Source of the DNA: Psococerastis gibbosa
Taxonomy: Eukaryota; Arthropoda; Insecta; Psocodea; Psocidae
NCBI GenBank assembly: GCA_963971405.1
Contig: OZ020485.1
Location: 35,793,921-35,857,920, forward strand
Direction of reading: 5' to 3'
Length of the DNA: 64,000 nucleotides
Positions 50,901-58,800 of this stretch are shown here, in pieces. Every line of letters begins with the position of its first letter. The stretch's first letter is position 1. The position numbers were made by a program, and so were the translations under genes. The notes below the pieces were generated by a model. That model did no database searches and had not been told where the DNA came from. It saw nothing but the letters and a program-made list of their open reading frames with translations.

Positions 50901-53352
50901 TTTTACAGCAATGCTTCTCTGGGATACATTTCCTGCCAAGGATTAAGTTAATTTAATTGAATTTAAATTATAATTACAATTGAATTGGGAAATTTCAGTA
51001 TATAAGTCAAATTGGATACTGCCCACAAAGTGCTGCAGTAATCCCTGAGCTTACGGGACGTGAGATGCTGGAGTTCTTTGGCAGATTACGGGGATTAAAG
51101 AAACCTGGATCCTCCCAAAGGATTGATAGTCTTCTTCGGATTATGGATCTAGAGGTGGGTTTTTGTGCTAAGGATAGTAGAGGATATAAAAGTGAGATTG
51201 AAGATGAGCTTGAATACTTTATATTGACTCTGCGTAGTAGTTCCATATGCAATTGTACGTTACGTTAGTGATTAAAAGTAGCCTATTGTGTAAGTTGCTA
51301 ATATTTGTCGCCTGCCGAATTATATTTTGATGCAGTGTAATTATTTAATCGTTTAGTATTGCCAACACAAACGTTGCGGAAAATACAGTGGCGGCATGGA
51401 AAGGAAATTAAGTACAGCTATCGCTTTCCTTTGGAGCGCTCCAGTTGTAATGCTCGATGAACCTACCAGTGGCGTCGACCCAATGTCGAGGCGTTGCATT
51501 TGGGAAGCGGTGACTGCGGGACAGAAAGCAGGGCAGGCCATTGTATTGACTTCTCACAGGTAACTCACTAGGTTTAATCGGGCCATACGTACCCATTTCC
51601 CATCATGGTAGCTTAGACACTAGTGCCTTTATTCAAACAAATAATATTATACACAGATTTCAAAGTATTTTCTAAACAAAGGACGGATGAGTCATGTTGA
51701 CGAGAATAATTAATATATACGACCATGCATGACTTAGTCCCTTCAGATTTCCATCTCCTCACTTCCCTGAAGGTGCACATAGGTGGAAAAAATTTTCAAT
51801 GGACAAGGAGGTGAAGGGGGAGGTGGGGAAGTGGGCGAAAAAGTTGGCGGGAAACTTTTTCGAGGTATGCATCATAAATTGATCCCGCGGCTCACTACTT
51901 GCATCGAGAGGAATTGTGACTGTCGAAAAATAACTTACATGTGTACAAGTGTAACCAACTATGATTTTGTTATAATAAAAAAAATTTGAAGCCTGCATGA
52001 ATTGAGTACACTTACTTTGTAGATTCCCCTCGTAGATATGAAAAATTAGGAAGAAATACTGACTTCATTTTGTCGGATTGATCGTGGTTGTTTGATTTCA
52101 GCATGACGGAATGTGAGGTTCTGTGCTCTCGACTTGCGATTATGGTAGGGGGATCCTTCAAATGTATTGGCGAAACTATCACTTTGAAAAATAAGTTCGG
52201 GATGGGATATTCTGTTATGATAAAAATTGGAGCTGCTAGTACTAAAGATATTTTAGCACTAAAACGAGCTGTCTCCGAGGCATTTGTAAATCGCTGTACT
52301 TTGACTGAACACCATAGTGTAAGTACATTAATAGTATAATAGTGTGTGGTTTGTCTTGAAAACCCTCACAGCAGCGGCAATGATTTCATCGGCCCTAGGC
52401 TTAGAGATAACCTTGAGGCCGTTTTGTCAATATATTTACATTTACATTATCCAACGCTAGCTCTTAGGCGCGGTTTCCACCGTCCTCTAAGTGCAAAATA
52501 CACATACGGTGACGTGGTAGCAGATATCATTAATAAAAGCGGGGTTTCCACCGACCTCTCATTGCAGAATGCAAATGACATTGACGGAAATTTTTGTTTT
52601 ACTCCATGCCATAGTTAAAATTGATCAATGATCATAGAGTAAAATCACAAACAAACTAAAATTAAAAAATGGCGTCATGGGATATGTTAAGTACAAACAT
52701 TTTAATAGATTTCTATTAAAAAAAATGCAAATTTCCGTCAATGTCATTTGCATTCTGCAATGCGAGGTCGGTGGAAACCCCACCTAAGTCTTGAATGTCT
52801 GCTACCATGTCACCGTATGTGTATTTTGCACTTAGAGGTCGGTGGAAACCGCGCCTTAGCATTTCATCCAAACGGCGCCACACGGTCTGTAATGGGTGGC
52901 ATGGGTCACGTCCGTACTTAGTACAGGTGCCTCCTGGACCCAACCCTTCGACTAAACGTACCACATAGGTCGCCAACATTGCGCGATGCCAGAAGCGACG
53001 CCGTTTTGTCAATATGGAGAATTCAACAAGTTTGATTTATTCTTAAACTTAGACTTGATTAGTTTACACGAGCCATTCTGATTAAAATAGACAATTATTG
53101 AAATTTCAACCAGCCATATGTATATACATATTCATGTATATTAATTTTCAGAGTATTCTGCATTACCGCGTTTCGGAAGAGGGCACCAGCTGGGGAACCT
53201 TATTTAGCAATTTGGAGAATTTGAAGAGCCGGTATACGTTCGTCGAGTCATACACCGCCAGTGAAACTACACTAGAGGAAATATTTTTGAGTTTCGCTGG
53301 CTTGGAAGTCCAAAAGCGGTCACCAAAGGAAGAAATAACTTCAATCGTTTAA
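21602..53352 (+). CDS. ABC transporter, subfamily A, full-size (two TMD-NBD halves)
   Basis: ATP-driven membrane transporter. ABCA proteins move lipids or sterols across membranes as family knowledge; the substrate here is unknown. Coding exons: 21602-21887, 22535-22770, 22992-23135, 27309-27546, 29110-29277, 29743-29915, 31190-31421, 36025-36110(+gap), 38503-38574, 38846-39023, 39932-40145, 40972-41182, 43775-44018, 45229-45437, 47550-47808, 48285-48410, 49151-49252, 49495-49634, 49994-50293, 50999-51154, 51357-51559, 52102-52318, 53152-53352. All visible junctions are GT-AG and phases join in one frame to the TAA at 53350. About 1,460 residues are placed. The Q-loop and signature part of NBD1 is missing at the 200-N gap (36111-36310). 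Closest in layout to the ABCA3-like insect group, with short extracellular loops. No poly(A) signal was found close to the stop. Confidence 0.93.
23952..24091. repeat. Palindromic MITE, 140 bp, TTA duplication
   Basis: Termini GGTGGCGTTTCCACCGACCT and the imperfect inverse, flanked by TTA on both sides. The centre has GTAGCAGACATTTTTAGAC. Its termini match the inner module of the composite MITEs. Confidence 0.85.
24148..24284. repeat. Palindromic MITE, 137 bp, TAA duplication
   Basis: Termini GGCGCTGATTCCACCAACGT and exact inverse; centre ACGTGGTAGCAGACATTTTT. TAA on both sides. It starts only about 55 bp after the previous MITE. A close relative is at 48475. Confidence 0.88.
24840..25430 (-). 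repeat. Dispersed repeat family Q, copy 2 (inverted)
   Basis: Reverse-complement counterpart of 12815-13450, including the GACAGACAGACA tract (25298-25310), TGAACCTACATGCC and GGAGCCGTTTTTGATAAA. Lies in the third ABCA intron. Confidence 0.75.
25630..26011. repeat. Composite MITE copy B (382 bp, TAA duplication)
   Basis: Very similar to 8976-9357 along its whole length, in the same orientation, with TAA at 25627-25629 and 26012-26014. Confidence 0.88.
26165..26345 (-). repeat. SINE-like dispersed repeat, copy 1
   Basis: On the minus strand it contains GCACGTAATTGTGCTAGTCT, GCGATCGGAGACTTGTCATG and CAACACAGGTATTACC. Related copies are at 44640 (plus), 48780 (minus) and 61525 (minus). A tRNA-derived SINE is inferred from the head-like sequence and, at 61547, a B-box. 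Confidence 0.5.
26630..27215 (+). repeat. Dispersed repeat family R, copy 1
   Basis: Contains GATGGCGACCAATGTTCGAC, CATGACCCCCTGAGCC and CTTAATCGAGTTCGTTAACC. An inverted copy spans about 42180-42775 in another intron of the same gene. Non-coding. Confidence 0.75.
28386..28982. repeat. Foldback element, about 600 bp, with arms near 200 bp
   Basis: The left arm starts GTCCAGGCAACGAAAAGG and the right arm ends CGTTCGTTGCCTGGGC. Inside, AGGTGAACATATCAAAAGTC pairs with GACTTTTCATATGTTCACCT, and the G run at 28507-28520 pairs with the C run at 28838-28852. The middle of about 170 bp is unpaired. It lies in the intron before exon 29110. Confidence 0.8.
29940..30310 (+). repeat. Two tandem SINE-like copies with an RNA polymerase III B-box
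   Basis: GAGCAGTGGTACGGACGTGC at 29946 is repeated in diverged form at about 30157. The first copy has GGTTCGAGTCC (29981-29991), a match to the B-box consensus GGTTCGANNCC; the second has lost it. Both share GGGTATGCAAAGC and AGAGGGCTTT-like segments. A tRNA-derived SINE is the likely source. Confidence 0.6.
30541..30714. repeat. Small inverted-repeat element
   Basis: AACAAACAAAAACTTAGTGT at the left is inverted at the right (AACACTAAGTTTTTGTTTGT), enclosing about 130 bp. The target duplication is unclear. Confidence 0.65.
31190..40145 (+). CDS. ABCA first ATP-binding cassette and regulatory segment (interrupted by gap)
   Basis: Exon 31190-31421 carries the Walker A motif GHNGAGKST. Exon 36025 onward gives [15 protein letters not shown] and runs into the N gap after KSLG. 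The following Q-loop and LSGG-type signature are not found between 36311 and 38502, so they are inside the gap or missing from the assembly. Exon 38503-38574 has Walker B ([13 protein letters not shown]). Exon 38846-39023 has the H-loop (TTHIMEEAD) and the [10 protein letters not shown] segment. Exon 39932-40145 is the post-NBD1 region ending STLEDVFLR. Except for the gap, all ATP-site residues seen are canonical. Confidence 0.9.
31422..33332. other. Intron stretch, mostly unrecognised
   Basis: First part of the long ABCA intron after the Walker A exon. Apart from the exon-like minus-strand segment at 32295-32430, I see no gene or clear repeat. Confidence 0.4.
32295..32430 (-). CDS. Possible last exon of an unrecognised gene nested in an ABCA intron
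   Basis: On the minus strand a CATTTTCAG acceptor precedes 32430. The frame (one base into the exon) reads [20 protein letters not shown] and continues as [20 protein letters not shown] to a TAG at 32295-32297. The composition is polar and protein-like, unlike the flanking AT-rich intron, and codon use looks ordinary. I do not recognise the family. A donor-like AAAG|GTAAGT lies upstream on the same strand near 32745, but the joined frame is uncertain. It could be a nested gene, a pseudogene fragment or chance. Confidence 0.4.
33333..34312. mobile_element. Inverted-repeat element, about 980 bp, TTA duplication
   Basis: TAGACCATTCCAGAA at 33333 is inverted at the right end (TTCTGGAATGGTCTA). 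TTA flanks both sides (33330-33332, 34313-34315). No transposase is recognisable; short open frames inside are unconvincing. Confidence 0.65.
34370..35513. mobile_element. Inverted-repeat element containing composite MITE C
   Basis: Left CTGCTGCAGCCCGATTATGG and right inverse with CATGATCAGGGTGCAGCAG. The arms extend through GGCGATTTG and ATAATACCGG. A shorter relative lies at 56892-57252. A composite MITE (34502-34890) is inserted near its left arm. No coding region. Confidence 0.65.
34502..34890. repeat. Composite MITE copy C (389 bp, TAA duplication)
   Basis: Same architecture as 8976-9357 and 25630-26011, with TAA at 34499-34501 and 34891-34893. Nested in the element spanning 34370-35513. 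Confidence 0.87.
36111..36310. other. Assembly gap (200 N)
   Basis: A run of exactly 200 N, probably a placeholder of unknown true length. It begins inside an ABCA exon (after KSLG) and hides at least the Q-loop and signature region of the first ATP-binding cassette. Open frames called across it are meaningless. Confidence 0.98.
36311..38502. other. Intron stretch after the gap
   Basis: I searched it for the missing ABCA signature exon and found none. It holds the retroposon 3' end at 36953. At 37179-37439 both strands are open for 83 codons, matching no family I know. It also carries TTACAAGTTTG repeats near 37495-37530. Confidence 0.45.
36953..37055 (-). repeat. 3' end of a retroposon family (copy 2)
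   Basis: Nearly identical to 7287-7385, preceded by ATGAAATGAAATGAAATG. On the minus strand this is an AATAAAG signal followed by a TTTCA-repeat tail. Confidence 0.6.
40165..40500 (-). pseudogene. Non-LTR reverse transcriptase C-terminus (RTE-like), decayed
   Basis: On the minus strand, AFEMWLYR lies near 40470-40497, followed by the expected order of pieces around [10 protein letters not shown] and [19 protein letters not shown] (about 40230-40380). These blocks are typical of the tail of endonuclease-reverse transcriptases of the RTE/CR1 type. Frames are broken. It starts only about 20 bp after the donor of ABCA exon 39932-40145, on the opposite strand. Confidence 0.65.
40972..49634 (+). 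CDS. ABCA second transmembrane domain and second extracellular loop (seven exons)
   Basis: Exon 40972-41182 is a linker ending in a hydrophobic helix start (LEYVIFI). Exons 43775-44018 and 45229-45437 form the second extracellular loop, with Cys residues (GCTQCLSS) and [13 protein letters not shown], the conserved ALN-N segment. Exon 47550-47808 includes [16 protein letters not shown], the ER--AK--Q coupling motif, then several hydrophobic helices. Exons 48285-48410, 49151-49252 and 49495-49634 are short, mostly hydrophobic exons completing the domain. Phases across all seven join cleanly. Confidence 0.88.
41515..42080 (+). repeat. Dispersed repeat family Q, copy 3 (diverged)
   Basis: Shares TTCGTTTTGAGGCACCAGGA, a TGTCTGTCTGTTTGTCG tract (41622-41641), GACAAACTACTCGG, CATATCTCGGGAT, a G run and ACGGCTACAACGATTTTC with copy 1. 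A short internal part (ATTTGTGG-CAAACTA) is doubled. Confidence 0.7.
42180..42775 (-). repeat. Dispersed repeat family R, copy 2 (inverted)
   Basis: Reverse complement of 26630-27215, with matching end segments (ATTCCGCAGACACTGC / GGTCGCCATCTCAA). It is inserted within or between family Q fragments, since Q sequence resumes at 42780. Confidence 0.75.
42780..43080 (+). repeat. Dispersed repeat family Q, fragment
   Basis: AAAAACGGCTCCAACGGTTT, TCCTTGACAGTTTGGTTCTG and GGTTTATTTCGCTAAG repeat parts seen at 41820-42080. It is probably the other side of a Q element, or a second Q copy, next to the family R insertion. Confidence 0.6.
44640..44770 (+). repeat. SINE-like dispersed repeat, copy 2
   Basis: GTAGCGTGTTGCTTGTGTTT, GCGATCTCAGACGTGTCATA and GAGGCGACTGAAGAG match the minus-strand copy at 48780-48960, including the shared tail GGATACATTCATTAAATTG. 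Confidence 0.55.
44964..45102. repeat. Palindromic MITE, 139 bp, TTA duplication
   Basis: GGCGCAAATTCCACCGACCT with inverse at the right end, centre ACGTGGTCGCAGACATTAAAG. TTA at 44961-44963 and 45103-45105. It lies about 125 bp before ABCA exon 45229. Confidence 0.88.
45885..47425 (-). mobile_element. 5'-truncated LINE, antisense in an ABCA intron
   Basis: Contains the C-terminal coding part (see the coding entry) followed on the minus strand by a 3' region with three A-rich tracts (complement of T runs at 46108-46130, 46003-46026 and 45889-45909). The 5' side ends near 47425 with an in-frame stop. The three separated A tracts suggest stacked 3' ends or tail-to-tail insertion. Confidence 0.8.
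46145..47425 (-). CDS. LINE ORF2 C-terminal region: RT tail, RNase H, Cys motif
   Basis: Read from about 47420 downward, [20 protein letters not shown] is the conserved segment after the reverse transcriptase palm, followed by [10 protein letters not shown]. RNase H begins at HYFTDGSKS. Its four acidic residues are present: Asp in TDGS, Glu in SAELVAIQ, Asp in IISDSLSA and Asp in [10 protein letters not shown], with the [10 protein letters not shown] loop before the last. Next come [12 protein letters not shown] and [18 protein letters not shown], the Cys/His segment after RNase H in I/R1/Jockey-type LINEs. The frame of about 425 codons is uninterrupted, so the copy is fairly young, although it is truncated. 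The polymerase catalytic domain is absent. Confidence 0.88.
   Translation of the reverse strand, partial: HADNLNCLNTALRLCLGAFKSSPTASLYVEANEPPLFLRRDNFILKYFARICKNRNLSILLDAHNTSLHNRYNTRPRSSKPYFVRLKVLLSNLTLQLPPVINTNSTVSPPELPPWLQPIPQCNTKLTFFSKQTTPHFIIQKHYQDILTEYPNTIWHHYFTDGSKSPPPLNAGAAFIHKNHEFHFPLLPQISIFSAELVAIQQCIIHISNAKHCKSLIISDSLSALTAIQQIYPTHPLITTIRNSITRVASYSEIKFLWVPSHAGISGNNRADRAAQAAAAIPSPPYPYFSPSDFKTNSTRIMIQRWQNHWENPEFSHNKLRAIKPHVGKVSADISLSRMEEVLITRLLIGHTRLTHGHLMTGSPPPMCPTCQVLLDVQHLLLVCPTYACYRTFPSNSSMSDILTDAATLRQHTLPFLFQSTIYKDL
48475..48622. repeat. Palindromic MITE, 148 bp, TTA duplication
   Basis: Nearly the same sequence as 24148-24284 (GATTCCA-CAACGTCAATAGTG arms) with a slightly longer apex. 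TTA on both sides. It starts 64 bp after the donor of exon 48285-48410. Confidence 0.87.
48780..48960 (-). repeat. SINE-like dispersed repeat, copy 3
   Basis: On the minus strand: GCGTGCTTGTCCTTGTGCGA, GCGGTCGGAAACGTGTCGTA, GTGAGGCGATTGAAGAGG. Aligns with 44640-44770 in inverse orientation. Confidence 0.55.
49994..53352 (+). CDS. ABCA second ATP-binding cassette and C-terminus (five exons)
   Basis: Exon 49994-50293 opens [11 protein letters not shown], the conserved DV--E lead, and has Walker A in [16 protein letters not shown]. Exon 50999-51154 has the Q-loop IGYCPQ and [15 protein letters not shown]. Exon 51357-51559 has the signature [10 protein letters not shown] and Walker [14 protein letters not shown]. 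Exon 52102-52318 continues the H-loop [17 protein letters not shown]. The last exon, 53152-53352, has [13 protein letters not shown], the family's C-terminal VFL-FA-type block, and stops at TAA. All nucleotide-binding residues expected of an active site are present. Confidence 0.95.
52467..52855. repeat. Composite MITE copy D with different outer termini (389 bp, TTA)
   Basis: Outer ends are GGCGCGGTTTCCACCG and inverse. The outer arms continue through CACATACGGTGACGTGGTAGC. The inner module has GGGGTTTCCACCGACCTCTC and CATTGCAGAATGCAAATGAC. TTA at 52464-52466 and 52856-52858. A 16-bp direct repeat GCCGTTTTGTCAATAT flanks the wider region (52418-52433, 53000-53015). Confidence 0.82.
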
Positions 53353-53865
53353 GCGTATTGAAAGAAACTTATATGCACTTATGTACCTTAATAACTCTTT
53401 TAGGATCTCAGAGGATGATAAGTACGGTATTGGATTTTCACTCTGTGACGGAATGGTAGACTAAGAAGAAATCCATTATTTTTTAAGGAATACTTTATTT
53501 TTTTTAAAAGTAAGATACAATTAATAGGTTGCCTATAATTCATCGGACTTAGATAGCATTTATTTAATATTATTGCTGTTTATGTTATAATGAACCAAAA
53601 ATTTATGGTTAGCGTAGGTACTCAAAAATAGCATTCGATTTTCATCTTTCGGAAGGTAAGGGCATACAAACTTTTACCGATATAAAACCAATTCTCACTT
53701 GCTTGTAAGTCCAAAAGCGGTTACCATACGAAGAAATAACTTGAATTGAAAGAAACCTACCTGTATATGCACTTATGTACCTTAATACCCCTTTCACCAA
53801 GTTTAGCATTGGATTTTCACTCTGTGACGGAGTGGTAGACTAAGAAAAAAATCGATCATTTTCTA
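53303..53865 (+). repeat. Tandem duplication of the ABCA gene end and 3' UTR
   Basis: 53303-53490 (AGTCCAAAAGCGGTCACC, ATGCACTTATGTACCTTAAT, GATTTTCACTCTGTGACGGA, TGGTAGACTAAG) is repeated with changes at 53696-53865. The unit starts about 50 bp before the ABCA stop codon, so the second copy contains a non-functional piece of the last exon. GGGCATAC-AACTTTTACCG near 53658 is repeated again near 54838. Confidence 0.85.
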
Positions 53866-54546
53866 ATGCGGCTATTCCACTTGTCATTTTTTCTTCATTT
53901 GTGCATTACCATGAGACGATTTCTTATCATTGTTCTGCCCAAACCACATCATGATGTGGTCAATAGACACTGAAACATTTCGTGAAATGCGCCCATTTCA
54001 TAAAATTCTTGAACATTTCATGAAATGAGCAAATCTACGATATGACCAGACATATCCATACATATTGTACATGTGATTTCTAATGTTGACAGCAAGGCTT
54101 TTAATGGCACTCAACTAGTCGGGGCATATCAAGAAATGAGAGATGCCTAATTGCTTGTTTATGATATCGCCTACCACGCCCTTACTGCCTCCTCAATAAG
54201 TGTCTACACTACTTCGCCCACACTATATAAAATTATTAATGTGTAAGTATTTTTATTCGGGTTTAGTTTTGGGTAAAGTGCCTTTTGAAGAACACATTGA
54301 GTATTATCTAGAGTTATCATAACTTCTTGTATTGTATATAAAATACTGTAGGACTAATCTGAGTGTTTATAATTTGCCTAAAAACCCAGACACCTACTTT
54401 TAGGGTCACTACAAACATCCTATTTTTCAAAAACATTGGTGACACAGTCGTTTACCCCACCAAATTATTAACTCACAGAATGATGCTTTAGCTCATAATA
54501 TGTTCTGTCAGCACTTGCACGCGATATCTTCATTAACTAGCATGTG

Positions 54547-54694
54547 CATGGGGGGGGGTGGCCCCCCCCAAAATTTTATTGGTAATTGAAAAAAAAATAC
54601 ACATAACATCTTATTCAGGATTTTATTAAGTTCTGGTTCTGGCAGCCCTGGTGATGACCCCCCCCCCCTAAAAATATCGCTGTGCCCGCCCCTG
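54547..54694. mobile_element. hAT-like MITE, 148 bp
   Basis: Begins CATGGGGGGG and ends CCGCCCCTG. Exact 8-bp duplications AGCATGTG at 54539-54546 and 54695-54702. G and C runs inside, as in the other hAT-like MITEs here. Confidence 0.8.
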
Positions 54695-55727
54695 AGCATG
54701 TGCATTTTGAGAATTTTTATTCTTTTTAGCTAAATCTTGTTATTGAGCGGCATTGCGTGAAATGGGACACTGGTGTTCCAATCCGACCCTTGGGAACAGC
54801 GGGGCACACTGGTTGAAAACGGGACGGACCTTATGTAGGGCATACGAACTTTTACCGCCATAAAACCAATTCTCACTAAACTAATTCAAGATGATGCTAA
54901 TAATAAGCATTTTAGTGACAGATCGATTGCACACCTTATTAACCCTAAATGTAGGAATTAGTTAGAATCATGCACATTATAACATTTTCTCACCCCCACA
55001 AATTCATACTAACCTACAACATATATAAGTACTGTATAGACTTTAATTTTGCATTTAAAGTTAGGCGTACACTAGTACATTTTGAAGGTGTTTAATTCCA
55101 AATCTCAATTTTATAAATACAGTTTAGAGCGTGGTGCTTGGTCAATGTATGATAAGCTATAAGTTGGTTATCCATCTTCTGATGGTCTTTTTTGTGTGCC
55201 ATGATATGCAAATTCGGTACGATAGGGTTTGTGTCCTTTATGGATACATCGTGTATTATAAATCAGACTAGAGTATCGTAAATTAAGTAACAATATGTGA
55301 TCGAACGTGCTTAAAATTATTCTATGTATGCGCTGTTACGCCTTAAATTATTATTAACTTTAAGGACATAATTTTATTTTTTACAAATTAAAATGATTAT
55401 TCACCAATGTTATGTCAATTTTTTTTCTTGGGTTGCCTATAGGATTGACTGTATACTCTCGTATTATATTCCAAACTAACTGTTTAAACGTGTAGGCCTA
55501 CTTTCTACCAATACGACAATAAGACAGTTGTCGCTCTGCGCATACATGTGTACGACCAGTATTTTCATATTTTGATTGGAAAACCACCACACATAGCAAT
55601 ACTGAAGTCTACTATCTACAATACGATAGATGTACTAGTTTAAACAGGACTCAGGAGCTGTCTACTTTATAACTAATCATTCAACTTTCAAATTTTAAAT
55701 AAAGGCCCTTGATTTCAAAATGCAACA

Positions 55728-55733
55728 TTTATT
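55728..55733 (-). terminator. Candidate poly(A) signal of the SLC3-like gene
   Basis: AATAAA on the minus strand about 70 bases after the stop codon at 55801-55803. Confidence 0.6.
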
Positions 55734-55800
55734 GTCAGTTAAGGTTATCGCTACCAAGAGGAAGTGAGGAAGTGAGAATCTGCAAGTCACAGAGTACTCT

Positions 55801-58800
55801 CTAAGCAGGAACAAATGTGAACACGGAAGCAGAACGGGGACTGAGATTAATGCTGTCTTTCTTCACACGAGCATCCTGTTGCAGCAACTGCTCATACTTA
55901 CTGAGAGCAATGACCGTCAATTCAGACGGTAATTGTGTAAATTCCGACAGATTGACTGTCGCATTCTCTGGTGAGACGTTATAAACCAAGATGTACCCAG
56001 GGTGGCCTGCTTTCCATCTTGTTAAAACGAGCGTAGAGTTATACAACACCTGGAAAAGGAAATAACTATTAAACGCACAATAGCTATCATTTATTAGCGC
56101 AAGTCAAAAATCGTAGTATTAGCGCTATCAGGGGTGTATAACTCAGCCAAAAGAGCAATTTTATTGGTTTCCACAGTTGGGTGGGAGATATAATAACATA
56201 AATTTGTAGAATACTGTATCGTGTATACCTCTGACAAATGTGTCATTGTAAATAGATTTGATTTATTACAGCGCATAATTTTGTACTTAGTGAAAACTCA
56301 AGTTATTGATTCAGCCAAATAAACAGTTTTTCGGGGGATTCGTGAGCATTCGTTATCTTCGTCTGTCATTAGGAACATTGATAGTCAATCAAGTAGTTGT
56401 GATATTTTATTCTACGAATCCGGATCTTTCGTTTCAACTGTGTTCTCCTCTTGAATTTAAGTTTAACTTCTTTGTAAGGTGCCCATTCCATTGACCGGCT
56501 AGGGCTATTTCCAAAACGGTGACGTGGTAGCAGACACTCAAGACTTAGGTGGCGTTTCCACCGACCTCGCATTGCAGAATTGACGGAAATGTTTATTTTC
56601 CTCTATGCCATAGTTAAAATTGATCAATGATCATACAATAAAATCACAAACAAACTAAAATTAAAAAATGGCTTCATGGGATATGTTAATTACAAACATT
56701 TTAATAGATTTCTATAAAAAGAAAAACAAACATTTCCATCAATGCCACTTGCAATCTGCAATGCGAGGTCGTTGGAGACGCTACCTAAGTCTTGAGTGTC
56801 TGCTACCACGTCACCGTTTTTGAAATAGCCCTAGCCGGTCAATGGAATGGGCGCCTAAGTAATAAATACGGTATCATGGCTATCCTGACCAGCAGTCCGA
56901 TCATGGCGATTTGGGATTATTCTAATACCGAGGTTTATTTTTTATTACCACAGTAGTAAGGTGTCACGTGTTAAAATATGTGCGGGAAATTAAAAATTAT
57001 TAGAATACGAGAGAATGGTTGTATTGCTTAATAATTGAAGGAAATACTAATAAACATTAAAATGTACAGGCAGAATTTTGAAATGTAGTAAGCATTTTAA
57101 TTAATGTGTCTACATCTAAGGGAGAAAAAATTAAAAAACTTCCCAAAAATATTAATTTGAATTTCCCGCGCATTTTGCACTCATTTGTTTAAAACATTTG
57201 AATGAAACTCCGGTATTACAATATAATAATACCAAATGGCCATAATCGGGCTGCTCAGGTCCATCGGGCACCCAGCATAGACCCTCTTGGGATTAAGACG
57301 TATGACAGCGAACATACCACATTCCTTGTTTACATTTTTTAAACACGTTGCTAAATTAACGTGCTTGTGCTAGGGCCGCTGCGCTGGTCTGGAGCAATGT
57401 TCAATAATAAAAAAAGCCTTACCCTTGTATTCAATGCACCATAAAGAATAGCTTGACTGCCCCTCTCCTCGGCTAAAGTCTTATAAATGTTCAAGTGGCT
57501 TTTTTCATCATTTGTTTGATCAGCAATCGCACTTCCACCATTAGTTGCCTCCCAGGGGAAATTTTTCGCTTGGGCTTCGGTTAGGCCCAACTCATCGCCG
57601 TAATATGTTACTGGTGTACCTGAAACAAATGAAAACTCTTTTATTAGCTTCAGATGACGAACGATATGAGGCAATAAGCAAACATATTTATCTCTGACAC
57701 TGCCAGACCAAAAGTCCTTGCAATCTTGTCGAAAATTGCCATGTTCTTAAGCAGCCCCTAGATTCTCCCATAGCCATCTGCTTGACATGTCCACTGTGAA
57801 GAGGTACTCTGTCAAGTAAACGTAAAATTGTATGCTTTCAAAATAATTGCGAATCTACACGTCATAAGGTAAATTGATACTAGTCTTTAAAAAACCCAAT
57901 GAATAGAAGTATTTTGTAGGACGCCCACAAGACTGATGATACTAAATAATTTAAAGAGTAGTGCGGGACATAAAAAGAAAAGTAGGTATGGGTGCTCAAA
58001 CTTTTCCTCAGAAAAAAAAATGATCTGATTTCTTGCTTCTCAAAGCTCTCAACTCTGAATCACTGACTCAAACACTGAAAATTACAAGAATGCAGACCAT
58101 CTACAATTTTTCTGCCGTATGCTGCAAAATGTAAGTCATCCACTATGTTTTGTTAATTTAGTACATGAAGAAGTCCTTTCAATAACTCGCTGGAAGACAT
58201 TAGAGACCGTCCCACCACCGCTTAAAAACTATCGGATGGGCATTGCCAACTACCAATGCATATTCCTGCCGTGCAGCAGTATTCCTCAATGGGGCTTCAA
58301 GCGATCGTGGGAGCTACCCTAATTATAAGTCCATAATTATGGAAAATTTACGACTTTACATTTACATTATACAGGCAGAAGATAAGCATCTCTCTCCGAA
58401 CCTGTAGGTTTGAGTCATCCCGCGATAGTCATCGTCACCAGTCCGTTCTAGCCTCCAACCATAACAAGCATTGTGTGACAACACTGTCAAATTCGTAGAT
58501 TCATAAAATTTCAGCGGAATGGAAATTATGATCATAATTTTTTGTTATTTCTACGGTATTACCAGCCCAATGGAAAGGTAGGAAAAGGTCCACTACTGCT
58601 TTAATTAAACCTGCATTCACAAATATTATTACCAATATAATTACCACATACTGGAATAATCACGATAGTCGAAAATGGAGCTTCATGAAAGTTTTCATTT
58701 TGCGCATGATACAACACATTTCTCTACTGTCACTTTTAATTTATTGCATTATTTTTCAGAGGGCGGGAAAACCCGAACGTATGGCCATGTTTTCTATTAT

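Larger units (their letters stand above)
53353..55800. other. Convergent intergenic region between the ABCA and SLC3-like genes
   Basis: Contains the ABCA 3' untranslated sequence, a diverged duplication of the ABCA gene end (53696-53865), a hAT-like MITE (54547-54694) and otherwise AT-rich sequence. An AATAAA at about 55697 is on the plus strand but far from the ABCA stop. I see no further gene. Confidence 0.55.
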
